From Brachionus plicatilis (Eukaryota > Rotifera > Eurotatoria > Ploima > Brachionidae): 64,000 nt of DNA. Made by a program: the position numbers and the translations under genes. The stretch covers positions 4,432,004 to 4,496,003 of the forward strand of contig QEOQ01000508.1 of the NCBI GenBank assembly GCA_010279815.1, written 5' to 3'. Shown in pieces: positions 45,897 to 58,100 of this stretch. The first letter of the stretch is position 1, and each line of letters opens with the position of its first letter. A model generated the notes under the pieces. The model saw only the letters and a list, made by a program, of their open reading frames with translations. It did no database searches and had not been told where the DNA came from.

Positions 45897-46859
45897 GTCC
45901 AACTAAAATATATTTAAATTAAAAGATACCTTGTGTGTGTTTATTTTACTTTTTTTAATTTGAAAACAAAATTTTGGATAAAATCAACTTACGTAAGCTT
46001 TTTTATTAAATAAACATCAATAATTAGAAAATTTGAAGTTTGCTGAGTTGGTTGCTAAATAAAAAAAAAATTTGATTTTTTTTTAAATAATTTCCCACTT
46101 GATACTGTTCTTTAGACATATAACCAACTAGCTCAAATTTTGATTATTCCACAGGCTTCTCTAAAAATAAAGAATTAAATATTTTGGCACTGCGGAAGCC
46201 CAAAACTAACAACAGATCTAATGCAAAATGTGTCACCTATTTGTTACTTTAATGATAGTTTCCAAGGATTCAGAACATGTATTTTAGCTTGTTTACTCAA
46301 ACAAATTTAAATTTTAAAGCATGTTCAGACATCTTCTAATTTTTAGTTTCCGACAAAATAATTTTCCCAAATTTTGTTTATTATTTTAGCCTAATCACTT
46401 TAAATCAAGTGAATTTCATTTTTTTGAGCAATTTATAAGTTCGTTTCAAAAGCCAATTTTTCTTCTTGAGTCTAGAGCCATCAAAATAATTGTTTTAAAA
46501 ATTTTTAATAAAACTAATTAAAGATTGGGATCAAAATATTTACTAAATTTATGTTTAGCAATTTATTTTTGTATGATGTTATGAAGATAAGAAATAATAC
46601 TTTAAACGTAACTTTTGATAATGAGCCAAGAGAGCTGGTAGATTAAAAATAACCTCTTATTTAATTCATTGTGCAAATCCATGGAAAAAATTCAAAGTTC
46701 TATGGCAACTAGAAATTCCTAATGATGTTGGATAATATCTTGTTTAAATAAAATAAATTTTCATATATAATCATATATTTGAGTTTTTTTTCCAGTTTAA
46801 ACCTAATTACCAATAAATAATTATCATGTGAATATAAATTTGTTTTAGACAGAAAATTA
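45897..46859. other. Intergenic, no gene found
   Basis: About 960 bp of AT-rich sequence between same-strand genes. I saw no repeat or coding signal. The acceptor TTTGTTTTAG ends 11 nt before the next ATG, so part of this may be an outron or 5' UTR intron of the MATCAP-like gene. Confidence 0.45.
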
Positions 46860-49800
46860 ATGACCAAAATCGATGCCACTGCTAAAGAGTCTCTGGTAAA
46901 GCTTGAAAGAAATGTGAGAACCGAAATATCAGATCTAAAGTTGAACCTCAAACGAAAGTCGGAGAAAAAAAACTCCGCAAAGCAAAAGTTAAAGCGAAGC
47001 TCTAGTGAATCTAAGCTTCGCTATAACGAAAGCGATTCCACTGATTTAACTAACTCGGGCTTATTCAAGTCTAAGAGTTACCGCTTAATAGATGACAATA
47101 GTCTAATAAAGACCTATTTAAAAAATCAAACTCCCATTAGATTGTATAACAGTGTTCCAGCCCAGCATATGCCACCATTACATATCACAAATCAAGATGA
47201 AGTCAAAAAAAAGTTCATTGATCACAAAATTCCTCCTGTTTTAAAATTCAAGGCTGATGAGCGATCGCTGCAGAATATTTTAAGCAAGCATAGCAAGACA
47301 AATTATGAGCATTTTTTTAAAGCTAAAAATATCCTTGATACAGTCAAACTCAAGTATCCAAATTTGATCAATTACTACGAGGCCAATTTTGGTCAAAAAA
47401 TAACCTCAATTAAATGTGTTGATCTAATCGGGAAATACCTATCTGAAAATAAAATTAGTGGAGATCTTACCATAAGCTTTGCGCCAGGTATTTTTAGAAT
47501 TTTTTTTTAATTATTAATTGAAATTATAACAAAATTAAACAAATATGCCATTTTTTAATTTAGGTTTGACTTGTTCAGGAAGGATTACTTCCTACATGGT
47601 GAACAAAAATGATCCGTCGACCAGGAAATTTTCTATTTGGATCAATGATGGAGAAGAAAATCAATTTTTAAGAAAAGATGGCATAATTTCGCTATGTGAT
47701 CATGAAATTGGTACCCATTATTTCAGATCATACAATGATGGTAATACATTTTTTTTGTAAAATAAGACTTTGAATATTTAAGCTAAAAAATAAAGACAAT
47801 TTGAAATAATCCTCAATAAACTAAAAAAGATTGAAAAATGATTGAAAAGACATTAAAAAATTTCATTTAATTTTATTTAAATTGAAAATTTTTTTCCATT
47901 ATCTACTCCTTAAATTTATAAAAATTGTATTGTTTGGTAAATCATCAGTTTTCACTTTATTAGTAACAAAAAAACTGACAGTTATCTTGACACTTCCGGA
48001 AGAGAATTGATTTTCCACTCTAAATATTTAAAATATATTTTTTTACCTCAATATTATGTAGGATGGAATCAAATTGATTGATAAGATAATCAAGTTTTAA
48101 TGGTGAACCGTTACCGGTGAATCAGTTTGTGACACATTTTCTCTAAATAAACTTAAGAAATCAATGGCAATGTGAAATTTTAGTACAGATATTACAGTAC
48201 AAAAAGTAAAAACGTTATAATTTTTTTTCTAATTGTGCAACAAATGTTTCTGCCAAAAGTACAATATCGAATTCTAAGCTCTGCAAAAACTCTGCAATTT
48301 TCTGCAAATGCACACCATCAAAAAATATTTGATTAAAATATGAAAAAAATTGCAGAGCTTAGAATTCGATATTGTGCTTTTTGGCAGAATCATTATTGCA
48401 CAATTAGAAAAAAAATTATAACGTTTTTAATTTTTGTACTGTAATTTTTGTACAAAAATTTCACATCACCAAATCAATTTTGAACTGAAGAGCTAATAAT
48501 GGACATTAAAAATATTCAATCTATTTTGCTTATTTTTTTTTATTTTTACGGTAGAAAAATATATATATATGAAATATATATATTTCAAAACTTAGTTTTT
48601 TAAGAATTTTTTTCGTTTTTAACAAAAAAAAGAGCCAATGTCAGGTCAATGTCATAATCAGGTTAAAAGTTAAAAATGATAGATCAAGAGAAATTTTCCA
48701 GAGGAATTATTAAACAACTTTATCATAATTTAAAAATTTATTTATTTAAATATACTTGGGGTGAATTCTGGTACGAATTCTATTTTTTATGGTTTTGAAT
48801 GGGTCTTGTTTCGGAAAATTGAAGTTTTTGATCAAATTAAATGATCACGCTTAAAAATTATGAGTAAAAAATTTATTTAAGAAATTTTGGATTTAAAATC
48901 TTATTGCACAACCTTTTTTTAGAGTAAATATTAAATTTTAAACTGTTTTTTTTAATATCTGCAAATCTCTGCAAAAATTTCATGCATGCATAAATATGCA
49001 CACTAATCGGGGATGGTATAACATGGTTTACTACACATAGAAATATGTCCCTGCAGTTAACTTGTAAATTATTAATGCTAAAAAATTTATTTTTAAAGAT
49101 GATTTTTTTAAATTGAACCTGATAATGAAGTTTTGATCATAAACTTCATTTTACCCTTTGATTCTCCCTTTCAATATCTTGGTTGAATGAACAAGATTAT
49201 AAAAAAAAATTTTTGAATAGAAAGAAAAAACTACTTGTATAATATCGTCTCTTATCTATTACTTTTACCTTCTTTTTTCCCAGAAAATTTCTTTAAAAAA
49301 ATTTTGGCAAAAAAAGGTAGTCAATAAGTGGATTTCGTTAAAATTATCAAAAAGTCTTTTTTTAGAATTTTTTCCTAATTTTATTTTTTTAAATACAGTG
49401 CTGTTCATTAATTCGGTAGTATTTAAAAAAGTTTTAAGATTTTCTGAAGTTTTACCAAATTTTACTAAATAGTCAATCAATCTCATTTAAAATAAGTTTA
49501 ATTAATTCTTATTACTAAATTTATTACTTGAGAATTGGAGTTAATTTTTCAAAATGTCTGTTTTTATTGTTAAAATTCAAAATTTTATTTAATGATCATA
49601 ATTTGATGAATGGACTCTTAAGGGCTGCAAATTTGGTTCAATGAGCGAAAAAAATTCGGACTAAGACCAACAAACTCGACTGACCTTCTTCAAACCGAAG
49701 AAGGATTGGCTGCATTGAACACTTTGATTAATGCCAATTTAAAGTATCTGTTTCTCCCGGCACTGCTCTATTGTAATTTCAGGAAAAAAGTTGGATAAAA

Positions 49801-50442
49801 TCTAGTAGAAAGTTTTAAGATAAGTTTTATTAAGATATGGCATGCATGGCTGACCGAATGACTTTTGAACAATTGTACAATCATATGGAAAATTATATAG
49901 AAATACCTGAAGAGCGATGGAAGCTAGTCACTCGAGTCAAGCGAGGAATATCTGACCCCTATAAAATAGGCTCATATTCTCGTGACCAAAGCTATTTCCA
50001 TGGAGCGATAGATATTTTACAAAATTTGGATAATGTGGATTTTATGACTTTAATGAGTGGAAAAATATGCCTTGACGAATGTGACCGCATTAAAAGAATC
50101 GCTCGTATCAATTCTATTAAAATTCCCAAGTTTATGAAAAACATGCAATCGTACAAAGAAAAGCTAAGAACAATTGGAATTATAAATGGAATCATTGAGC
50201 CTAGACCTAATGAAAAATTTAAGAAAGGAACTATCGTTTTTGAAAAAAATCCTGGAGAACTAAAACAAAACGAGTCTAAGAATCCAAAAGAACTTTTCGG
50301 TAAAAATTTTAAAGATAGCAGTTTGACTTCCATCGAAATTAAGAGATATATTAATAGAGAAATTGTGTCCAAGACTAAAAATACTGTAGAACATAGACCA
50401 GAAGTCACAGATAATAATTCATCATTATGCATTATAATTTGA
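46860..50442 (+). CDS. MATCAP-type tubulin tyrosine carboxypeptidase (KIAA0895/DUF1704 family) with CaaX-like end
   Basis: Exons are 46860-47487, 47564-47740, 49623-49772 and 49835-50442, with consistent phases, giving 520 aa. MATCAP enzymes are zinc metallopeptidases that remove the C-terminal Tyr of alpha-tubulin on microtubules. Seen in order: a basic Ser-rich N-terminus (about 70 residues); the DUF1704 domain start; the zinc motif CDHEIGTHYFR (HExxxH); TEEGLA, where the family has the third ligand Glu; ALLYYMACMADRMTFEQLY; and RVKRGISDP. The junctions restore the family sequence exactly (NDG|LQIWFNERKKFGL, ALLY|YMACMAD). The last residues, SSLCIII, form a CaaX-like box, which I do not recall from vertebrate MATCAPs. 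Intron 2 (1.88 kb) hosts a family A MITE. The CaaX role is inferred. Confidence 0.9.
48166..48470. mobile_element. MITE family A, copy 2 (8-bp TSD)
   Basis: A 305-bp foldback starting GGCAATGTGAAATTTTAGTA and ending TTTCACATCACC, flanked by the perfect duplication AAATCAAT (48158-48165, 48471-48478). It is about 80-90% like copy 1 by eye, including CTCTGCAAAAACTCTGCAAT. It lies in intron 2 of the MATCAP-like gene. Confidence 0.93.
48813..49155. repeat. Degenerate family B-like foldback
   Basis: The left end GGAAAATTGAAGTTTTTGAT is roughly inverted at the right (GATCATAAACTTCATTTTACC). It contains ATCTGCAAATCTCTGCAAAA and ATATGTCCCTGCAG. The target duplication is not conserved. The second element in the same MATCAP intron. 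Confidence 0.5.
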
Positions 50443-52127
50443 TTTTTAGCTTTAATTTTTTTTTTACTTTTGCTTATTTAAAAAATCTAATAAAATTAAA
50501 AATAAAATTTGAATTTGAAAATTTTTTACATTTGTTTTTGTATGAATCATCCATCAAGCCAAACAAGCTCATTATTCTTTGTTATTTACCAAGCGAGACG
50601 AGAGAAATTTTAGCATTGATATTTTCCAAGTAATTACTTCGATTGTATAAAATTTAATTCATGTATCTGATAATTTGATATTTTTTTTATTTTTTAATCT
50701 TTAAGATTTCATTTTTTGCACAATTAGTTTAATCAAGATACTTTTTGTGGAAAAAATTGTGCCAAATTTAGTCAACCAATTTTTTATAGTTGAAAAAAAA
50801 GATAAATTATTCTTTTTCAACTAATTTATTTTTGTTTCAAAAATCTCTTTTCTAATTTTAGATAGATAAACGAATAAGTGTTTATAGCTAATAATGCAAT
50901 CAATTTGAGGAAAAAAATAATTCTAAAAAAAATGGTGGGTTTTTAATGTATCTTTGAGTTTTGGCATGAATTTAATTGAATTTTTAAATTGTAAGTTGTC
51001 GATTCTTTTCCATTCAAAGTGTCAAAATAATAAGTTAAATTGATAAAAACATTTTTCTCATCAAGGCACATTTATTGAAAAATTAAAAAATTATTGTTTA
51101 CTTGAGAAAACTTGAAACAAAAATTTTATCATTCATTTTATTTTCGAAATCAGCTTGCAATATTATGAAAATTAAATTTCTATATCTTTTTTTATTTTTT
51201 AAGCGAATTCAAGTTTTCTAAATGATTGAGCTAATTTGAATCATAAGTTAGAAAAATAAAAAGATATACGCCATATTTAATTTCATATTAATATCGAAAA
51301 TACTGCCACTTCGAAACCCAAAACTCTGTCTTATTTACTAATCATAGTACTTTTCATTAATTAGTATGTAAATTAGTAAGGTCGTAAAGGAAATTTTTTT
51401 TAAAGTTCTTAATTTAATTTAATAAAAGTATGGATTAAAATTGTGTTCAATTAAGAAATCCCTTGGGAACCCAGAAACCCAATTTTTACAGTTTATAATC
51501 ATATTGAATCCTTCAGATTCTGCAAACTTCTTTAAAATTTTTCAAATAAAGATTATGTTTTACCTCTAATAAATTATTAAATAATATATTTAAAAATTTC
51601 AAATCGAAATCCTTTTCTTTATAAATATCTGTATAAGGGGAAGTCAGAGCTGGATTTATATGAAGAAGAGCATGGATTTATTGTTAAAAAGGTAATCAAA
51701 TTGTCATCTGATTGTCTATTGTAATTAATTTATATTTTATCTTTTTTTATTGATAAAATTGTCTTAAAAATAAATTACAGTAAAGTAAAATAAACACTTA
51801 AACATTTATCTGAATATTTTCCTTCTAGTTTAACTCTATAAAAACAAAAATGGTATTTAATTACTAGTTATTATTACCATCATTAATTCCTGTTTTTTTT
51901 CAACATATAAAAGCAAGTTAAAATAAGATCTGACTAGAGAGTTTATATGTTTTCTATTTGAGTTCGTACAATCTGTTACTTAAAAAATCAAATATTGAAA
52001 TTTACATAATTTTAAATAAAATATTAAAAAAGCTTATAAATTTAGTCTATTAAAATGACAATTTTGAAAATTTAGAAATTATTAATGGCAAGAAATGACC
52101 AAAGTATGAGAGATTATTAAATAAGAA
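50443..52127. other. Intergenic between the MATCAP-like gene and MCTP
   Basis: AT-rich DNA of about 1.7 kb. The short frame at 50427-50633 overlaps the MATCAP stop and shows no signature. I see no repeats or RNA genes. Confidence 0.45.
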
Positions 52128-55100
52128 ATGTTTAACAAATCGAAAAAAAAACCTCTAGCTCTATCAGTGTCTGAAAACAACGCAAACAAAACCTCGAGTC
52201 TAAATCGAAAATTATCCATAAAAAAAAACATCAGTCGATCATTTAGTAGTTTAGTGTCTGGCTTGCGTAAAAGTATCAATATTGGAAAAAATAATCAACC
52301 TGGTAATGATGAATTGTCAGCAAAAAATAAAAATTCGAATTCTTTATCAGATATTTCATCTAATTTACATTTGAAGAAGCAATCGTCTCATGATAGAAAT
52401 TCGGGATCTAACACTCCAAATCAATCAATAAAAAGTTATAAAAGATCGCTAAAAAATGTAAGATTTAAATAATTTATTATTTTATTAATTTAAAATTTAT
52501 TTGCTTAATTCAAACGAATTGATGAATGATAATTAGTTGAGAACTGTGAAAATTCATTTGCATTAAATTGGAAAAATAAAAAAAATAATTATTTGATATT
52601 CTAATCTATTTAGGCGTACGATAATTGACAAGATCCGTTGGCGATGAAAAATTTTGAAATTTTCCCTAACAAAAAAGTTGATTATGTGTTCAATTAAATT
52701 CCAAATATTAAGTCTCCAAGAAACCAAGCATTTATGATAAAAAAAAATAAAAAAAATACTATTTTAAAGATTCGTAAATTTTTAGATAATTTTTTAATTT
52801 AAAAAAAATCAATAATTTGGTGGAAAATGACATGAAAAATAGATGCGATCATGTTTTCAAATGAGATTTATTTGGAGTAAATTATTAGATGTCAAATTTT
52901 AACTTTCCGTTTTAAACAAAAGTAAACTAACATATATTTACAAAAATGACATTAAATAAACAAAATTTTATTTTTTTTTCATAATTTAAATGAGTTTTAC
53001 TTATTTTCACTTTCTTTCATATTTTAGTATTGACTAATTCAATTGATTTGTTAATCAATTCCTTGGATAGTTCCGATCAAGTGCTGAATTATTTATTAAA
53101 AAAATTCTCTCGCTCAATAAATTTAAAAGTTTAATTGTAGCTAGTTTATTTATCTTCAAAAAAACTTATATATAATTTATCGATTTATTCTATTTAAGTT
53201 ATGAAATAGCAATTTATTTTTTAAAGCCTAATTCATTTGTAAATAGGCACTTGCCAAATATGAGTATTTAGGAAATCATGATCCATTGCTTGTCGATTCA
53301 ATGCATTTTCTTCGAAAAAATAGCTGCCAATTTTGTTTCTTTCACGAAAATTGGCTTCTATTATTTTCAAATTCTAAAATCTTCCCATTTGAACCATGAA
53401 TAACAGGGATTAGAGGATCAGCATGACAATCAATGAAATCAGCTTAAATTATAAATTAGTTAGAATTATTTAATCAATTTATTGTAAAAAATATTTGGCA
53501 TGTTTTTTGCTCCCTTTCAGACATTGTTTTACATCACGAAATGAGGAAATTATTGATTAAATTTCGTAATAGAATACTTTGTTAAATAAATATATAAATA
53601 TTTCAGCATATATATTTTCTTTTTTAGACTCTTGTTTTTTTGTTTGTTGCTAATAAATCACGGTATCAAACAAAATTCCCAATAGTTGAATTTAATTCAG
53701 TTTTACTCAAAGGTATTAGAACTGACAAATTAAACTTAGAATTAGTATTTGGAATATTCAGCACAACAAAAATGATTGATGATTTGGTATGAAATATGAG
53801 CTTTAAGTGTTGTATTTTCAAACTGAAAAAGGTAAGAGAAAAAAATTGCATTCGCTTCATTCAGCCAAACGGATCTTGTCACTTGTTCAATTGTACACAA
53901 TTGCTACACACAAAAAATTTGCTTTCCTTACTTTATTTCTAATTTAATTCAAAAACAATTTTAATTATCTTTTTAACTGGAAAAATATGAAAGCCGAGAT
54001 AAATAGCAAAGTATTTAGAAAATAAGTGGACAAAAATAACCTTCACAATTTCAAATATTTCATTATTGTTTACCTAAACCCTTTTTTGAATATTGTTTTT
54101 AAAGAACTTGTCAACAAAAATAATTCAAGTATGATAAGTTATTCGAATCGTCAAACTTGAATTATTTTTGTAAATATAACATTGTTAGTCTATTAAGATG
54201 ATTTACCCAAAATTCAGGCTAATTTAGTAAGTTTCAGTAAAACAAAAAAAAAATCAAATAAATAAATCGATTTTCATTTGAATGTAAATAAAAAATTAAG
54301 TTAAATTCCAACAAGAAATTTGATTTTTTAATTTTTTGTTCAATTTTAAAATCCATTACATTTTTTAAAGAAAAATACAATAATCAAATGAAAAATGATT
54401 AATAATTTTAATAAATATGTTTCAAAATTAGATATGAGAAATTAATTCAAATAAATGTAAATTCGAAAACTGAAAAAAATTCAAATAAGTATAAAATTTT
54501 TGATTAAATTTCAGTATAACTTTAACATTACGATCTTATACTTTCTAATTTGAATCTTTTTAATGAAAGCTTTTGCATTTATTTGAATTTTTTTGCATGT
54601 CTAATATTTTTTTTCAACTCTTGTTAGGCTTTTTACGATAATTTTCGATTTTTTTTTATTATTATTAAAAAAAATGTTAAAAATTATGAAAAAAAAATAA
54701 AATTATAAAATTTAAATTTTTAAATTTTTTAATTATGCATATTAGTTTTTTGTAATTTGAAAGGTTTCAATTTTTCTTAATTACAATTTAAAAATTGCGA
54801 TTTTACAAAAGTATGAAGAATAATTATTACATTAAGTTCCTAATTTTTGTGCTCAAGTTTTCTCTTTTTCATTTTCATCTGAAAATATTTTGCATATAAA
54901 AATATTTTCTTCTCAAGTTATTTAAGTTTCTTTTATAATCGCTTTTATAATCTTATTATCTTCTTTCATTGACTGATTTAACTATTACAGTCGAGTTTTT
55001 TTGCATTTTATTCTTTACTTTACCATGCATTATAAAATTGATCAATCAATAAATTTAAGTTTTCGAGGAAAATTTTTAATTGCTTTTATATTTTGGCTAA

Positions 55101-58100
55101 ATTATTTCAAAGAAAATCTTTAAAAAAAAATAAAATTTAGATTTTTGTCCATTTTTATTTTTTACTAAATTATCTTATTCTATAAAAAAAGTAAGCAAGA
55201 AAACACTGGAACAGGAATTGTTAATGAACTTTAATTTGTCCTTGCCTAGAATAATTTAATTCATTTTTTATATTTCTCACGGATTTCTTATTCTGATTTG
55301 ATGAAAATATTGTTTTTGAATTTAATCAGTAAAATGTTTTTACTAATTTTTTTAAATTAGAGCCAATTGTCTTCGTATTATATTAAAAATTTGAATGACG
55401 ATGATACCAATATTGATAATGGAAACAAAAATAATCAAGACAATCTCGATTTAAATATTCAAAATTTACCATTAGAATCACTCAATCATGATGCCATTGG
55501 CACTTCAAATTATACGGAAAATTTGCTTTCATCCAAACTTCAAGAAAATGAAGAAAATAAGAATCAAGTTAAGTTTTTTAGTGACGAGTCAGATGAAAAG
55601 CTTGATTTAATCGATGACTTGCCAGAATTTTCGGTCAACATTGGAGATACGATCCGAAAGTTTATAAAACAAACTAGTCTTTCATCCGAGACTCAAGCAA
55701 GTACTGTTTCCACTTATTTAAATGCAACAAATTCAATTCCGTCTTATTATGAGCTAAAAATAAAATTAAATGAAGGAAAAAATTTGGCAATCAGGGATAT
55801 TGGCGGATCTAGTGATCCTTATGCAAAATTTGTTCTCAATGGAGTTAATGTTTATAAATCAAAAATAATATTCAAAAATTTGAATCCTGAATGGAATGAA
55901 GAATTTTCGATCAAGCTATCGCCATCTACTTTATTCAATAAAACAAAACGCTCTAATAGTATTCAAAGTGTTCCACAAAATTCTGATCCTTATTTAATCG
56001 ATGAGCCTTTAGAGTCTTTTTTATCTAAATTTAAGCTCAAAATGTTCATATATGACTATGATAGAGGATTTTTAAGTGATGATCTAATTGGCTATTCTAT
56101 GATTGATTTGAGCTGTTTAAAAGAAAACATGTAAGCAAAATTCTATTATTAATGTTTTTTTTCAAATAATGAAATTTGATTTTAAAATTTAAAATGTTTT
56201 TTTCCAAAATTTAGATAATACAGAAAAAAATTCAAAACTTTAACAAAATTAAATTCTTTTCAGTATAATAACTTTTTTTAATGTTTAATTATTTCTGTTT
56301 GGAAAAGATAGATTATGAATAATAATCTCAGAGTTATTTAAAAGTCAAAGTTAAAAAGAAAAACTTAAATATGACTAATACTTATCATTTTTTTTTAAGT
56401 CATAAAATCAATAAGCAAAACACTTCATTTTAGATGTTTCACTCGTTAGTTCTTAAAAAAATATGAAAAGTCAAATTTTTAAAGTTTTACTAAATAATTC
56501 ATAAAATTTATTTATAAAAATAAATTTCAAAAGTCTAAGTAGTCTTCATAAGTTTTTGTAGATTTCTAATTAAGTTTAATTTTTGACTTTTGACCAACTT
56601 TGAATAATCCCTTTAGTTTATCTTTTTCATTAAAACGTATTCATGGTTTAAAAAATCCACATGAATTTAAAAAATACAACTTAAAGTTTATTATCAATTT
56701 CAATTTAAAGGTACTCTATATGAAGCAGATCAACTAAATTTTCCAAATCTTTTAACAGATTGAAAAAAAATTAAGTATTAACAAAGTTATGATCTTTTTG
56801 CTTTTGTGCGTTTTTCAAGCAAGTCAAGCTTTAGCTATTAAACAAATTGTAATTGATTAAAAGAATTAGTTCAAAAATTTATTTATGGTTTTAACATTCT
56901 TTTTGCAAATCTAATGGTAAAATATGCAAAATATTAACCAATCTAAATCATTTCGATGGTGTACACTCTGCAATGTGCATTATTATTTATTTTTTAAATT
57001 GAATTAACTTCCTTTAAGGAGAAGTAAAAAAAGAAAAAGAGAAGAAATTTTTTTTGTTTTTTATTTTAAATGAAAGATATTGCAAAGTTTACCTTTCTTT
57101 TTACCATAGTATTTTAAATCCAAAAATTTATCTCTACATTAATTCTATTAATGTATTTTTTTAATTAATATATAAAAATATATCATAAAGAATCATATTT
57201 TTTCTGTTTTATTAAATCCTTTGAATTTTTTGGAATAAATTTTGATTTTAGATTTTAAACAAATCTTAATTTTTGTATCGTTTCGAATTAACATCTTTAT
57301 TTGAAAAAAAAATTAAATTAATAATTAATTACATTTAAATATTTATTAGCGAAGAGAACTTAGAAATCGAGCTTGAAGATGAAAAACTGAGCAAAGATGA
57401 ATATCTTGGTCTAATAGATTTAACTTTGTTGCTTGTTCCGAAATTTGTGTCTGAAGAAACAGAAAAAAAGGATGTAAAATTATTTAAATTAAATTTTTAA
57501 ATACTTATCTTATCATTATTTTGAAGCTTTTTTCTCCTTCAAAATTATCTAGTTCAGCTAGTACGCCAGTTCTGATACGAAATAAACGTGCTCCGTACCA
57601 GCTCTGGCAATGTGTTGTAAATGTAATTTTAGTTGAGTGCAACAATTTGTTGGCCATGGACTCGAATGGATTTTCGGATCCTTATGTCAAATTCCGTCTT
57701 GAAAACGAGCGATACCGATCAAAAGTATTAATTGAAAATCTCAGCTTATTAGATATTAATTTTTATTCAGACAATTAGACGTACCTTGAACCCTAGATTT
57801 CTTGAACAATTTCAACTATATATTTATGATACCAACAAAATGGTAATGAATATTTCTGTTTATGACTATGATCCAACCAGCAATTCAGATGATTTTATTG
57901 GAAAAACTGCCATTGATTTGAAAAATTTGGACATTGAAAAAACACACTTGGTTAAATCAGAACTAGAAAATGATGCTGGAAGTGTAACATTGCTAGTCAC
58001 AATTACCGGTATTTATGATACAGCGATTTTTCCTGAAAACATTGGCTACAACCGCATCTTTAGTCCTGAATACAGGGAAGAAATAGAAAATAAATATGTG

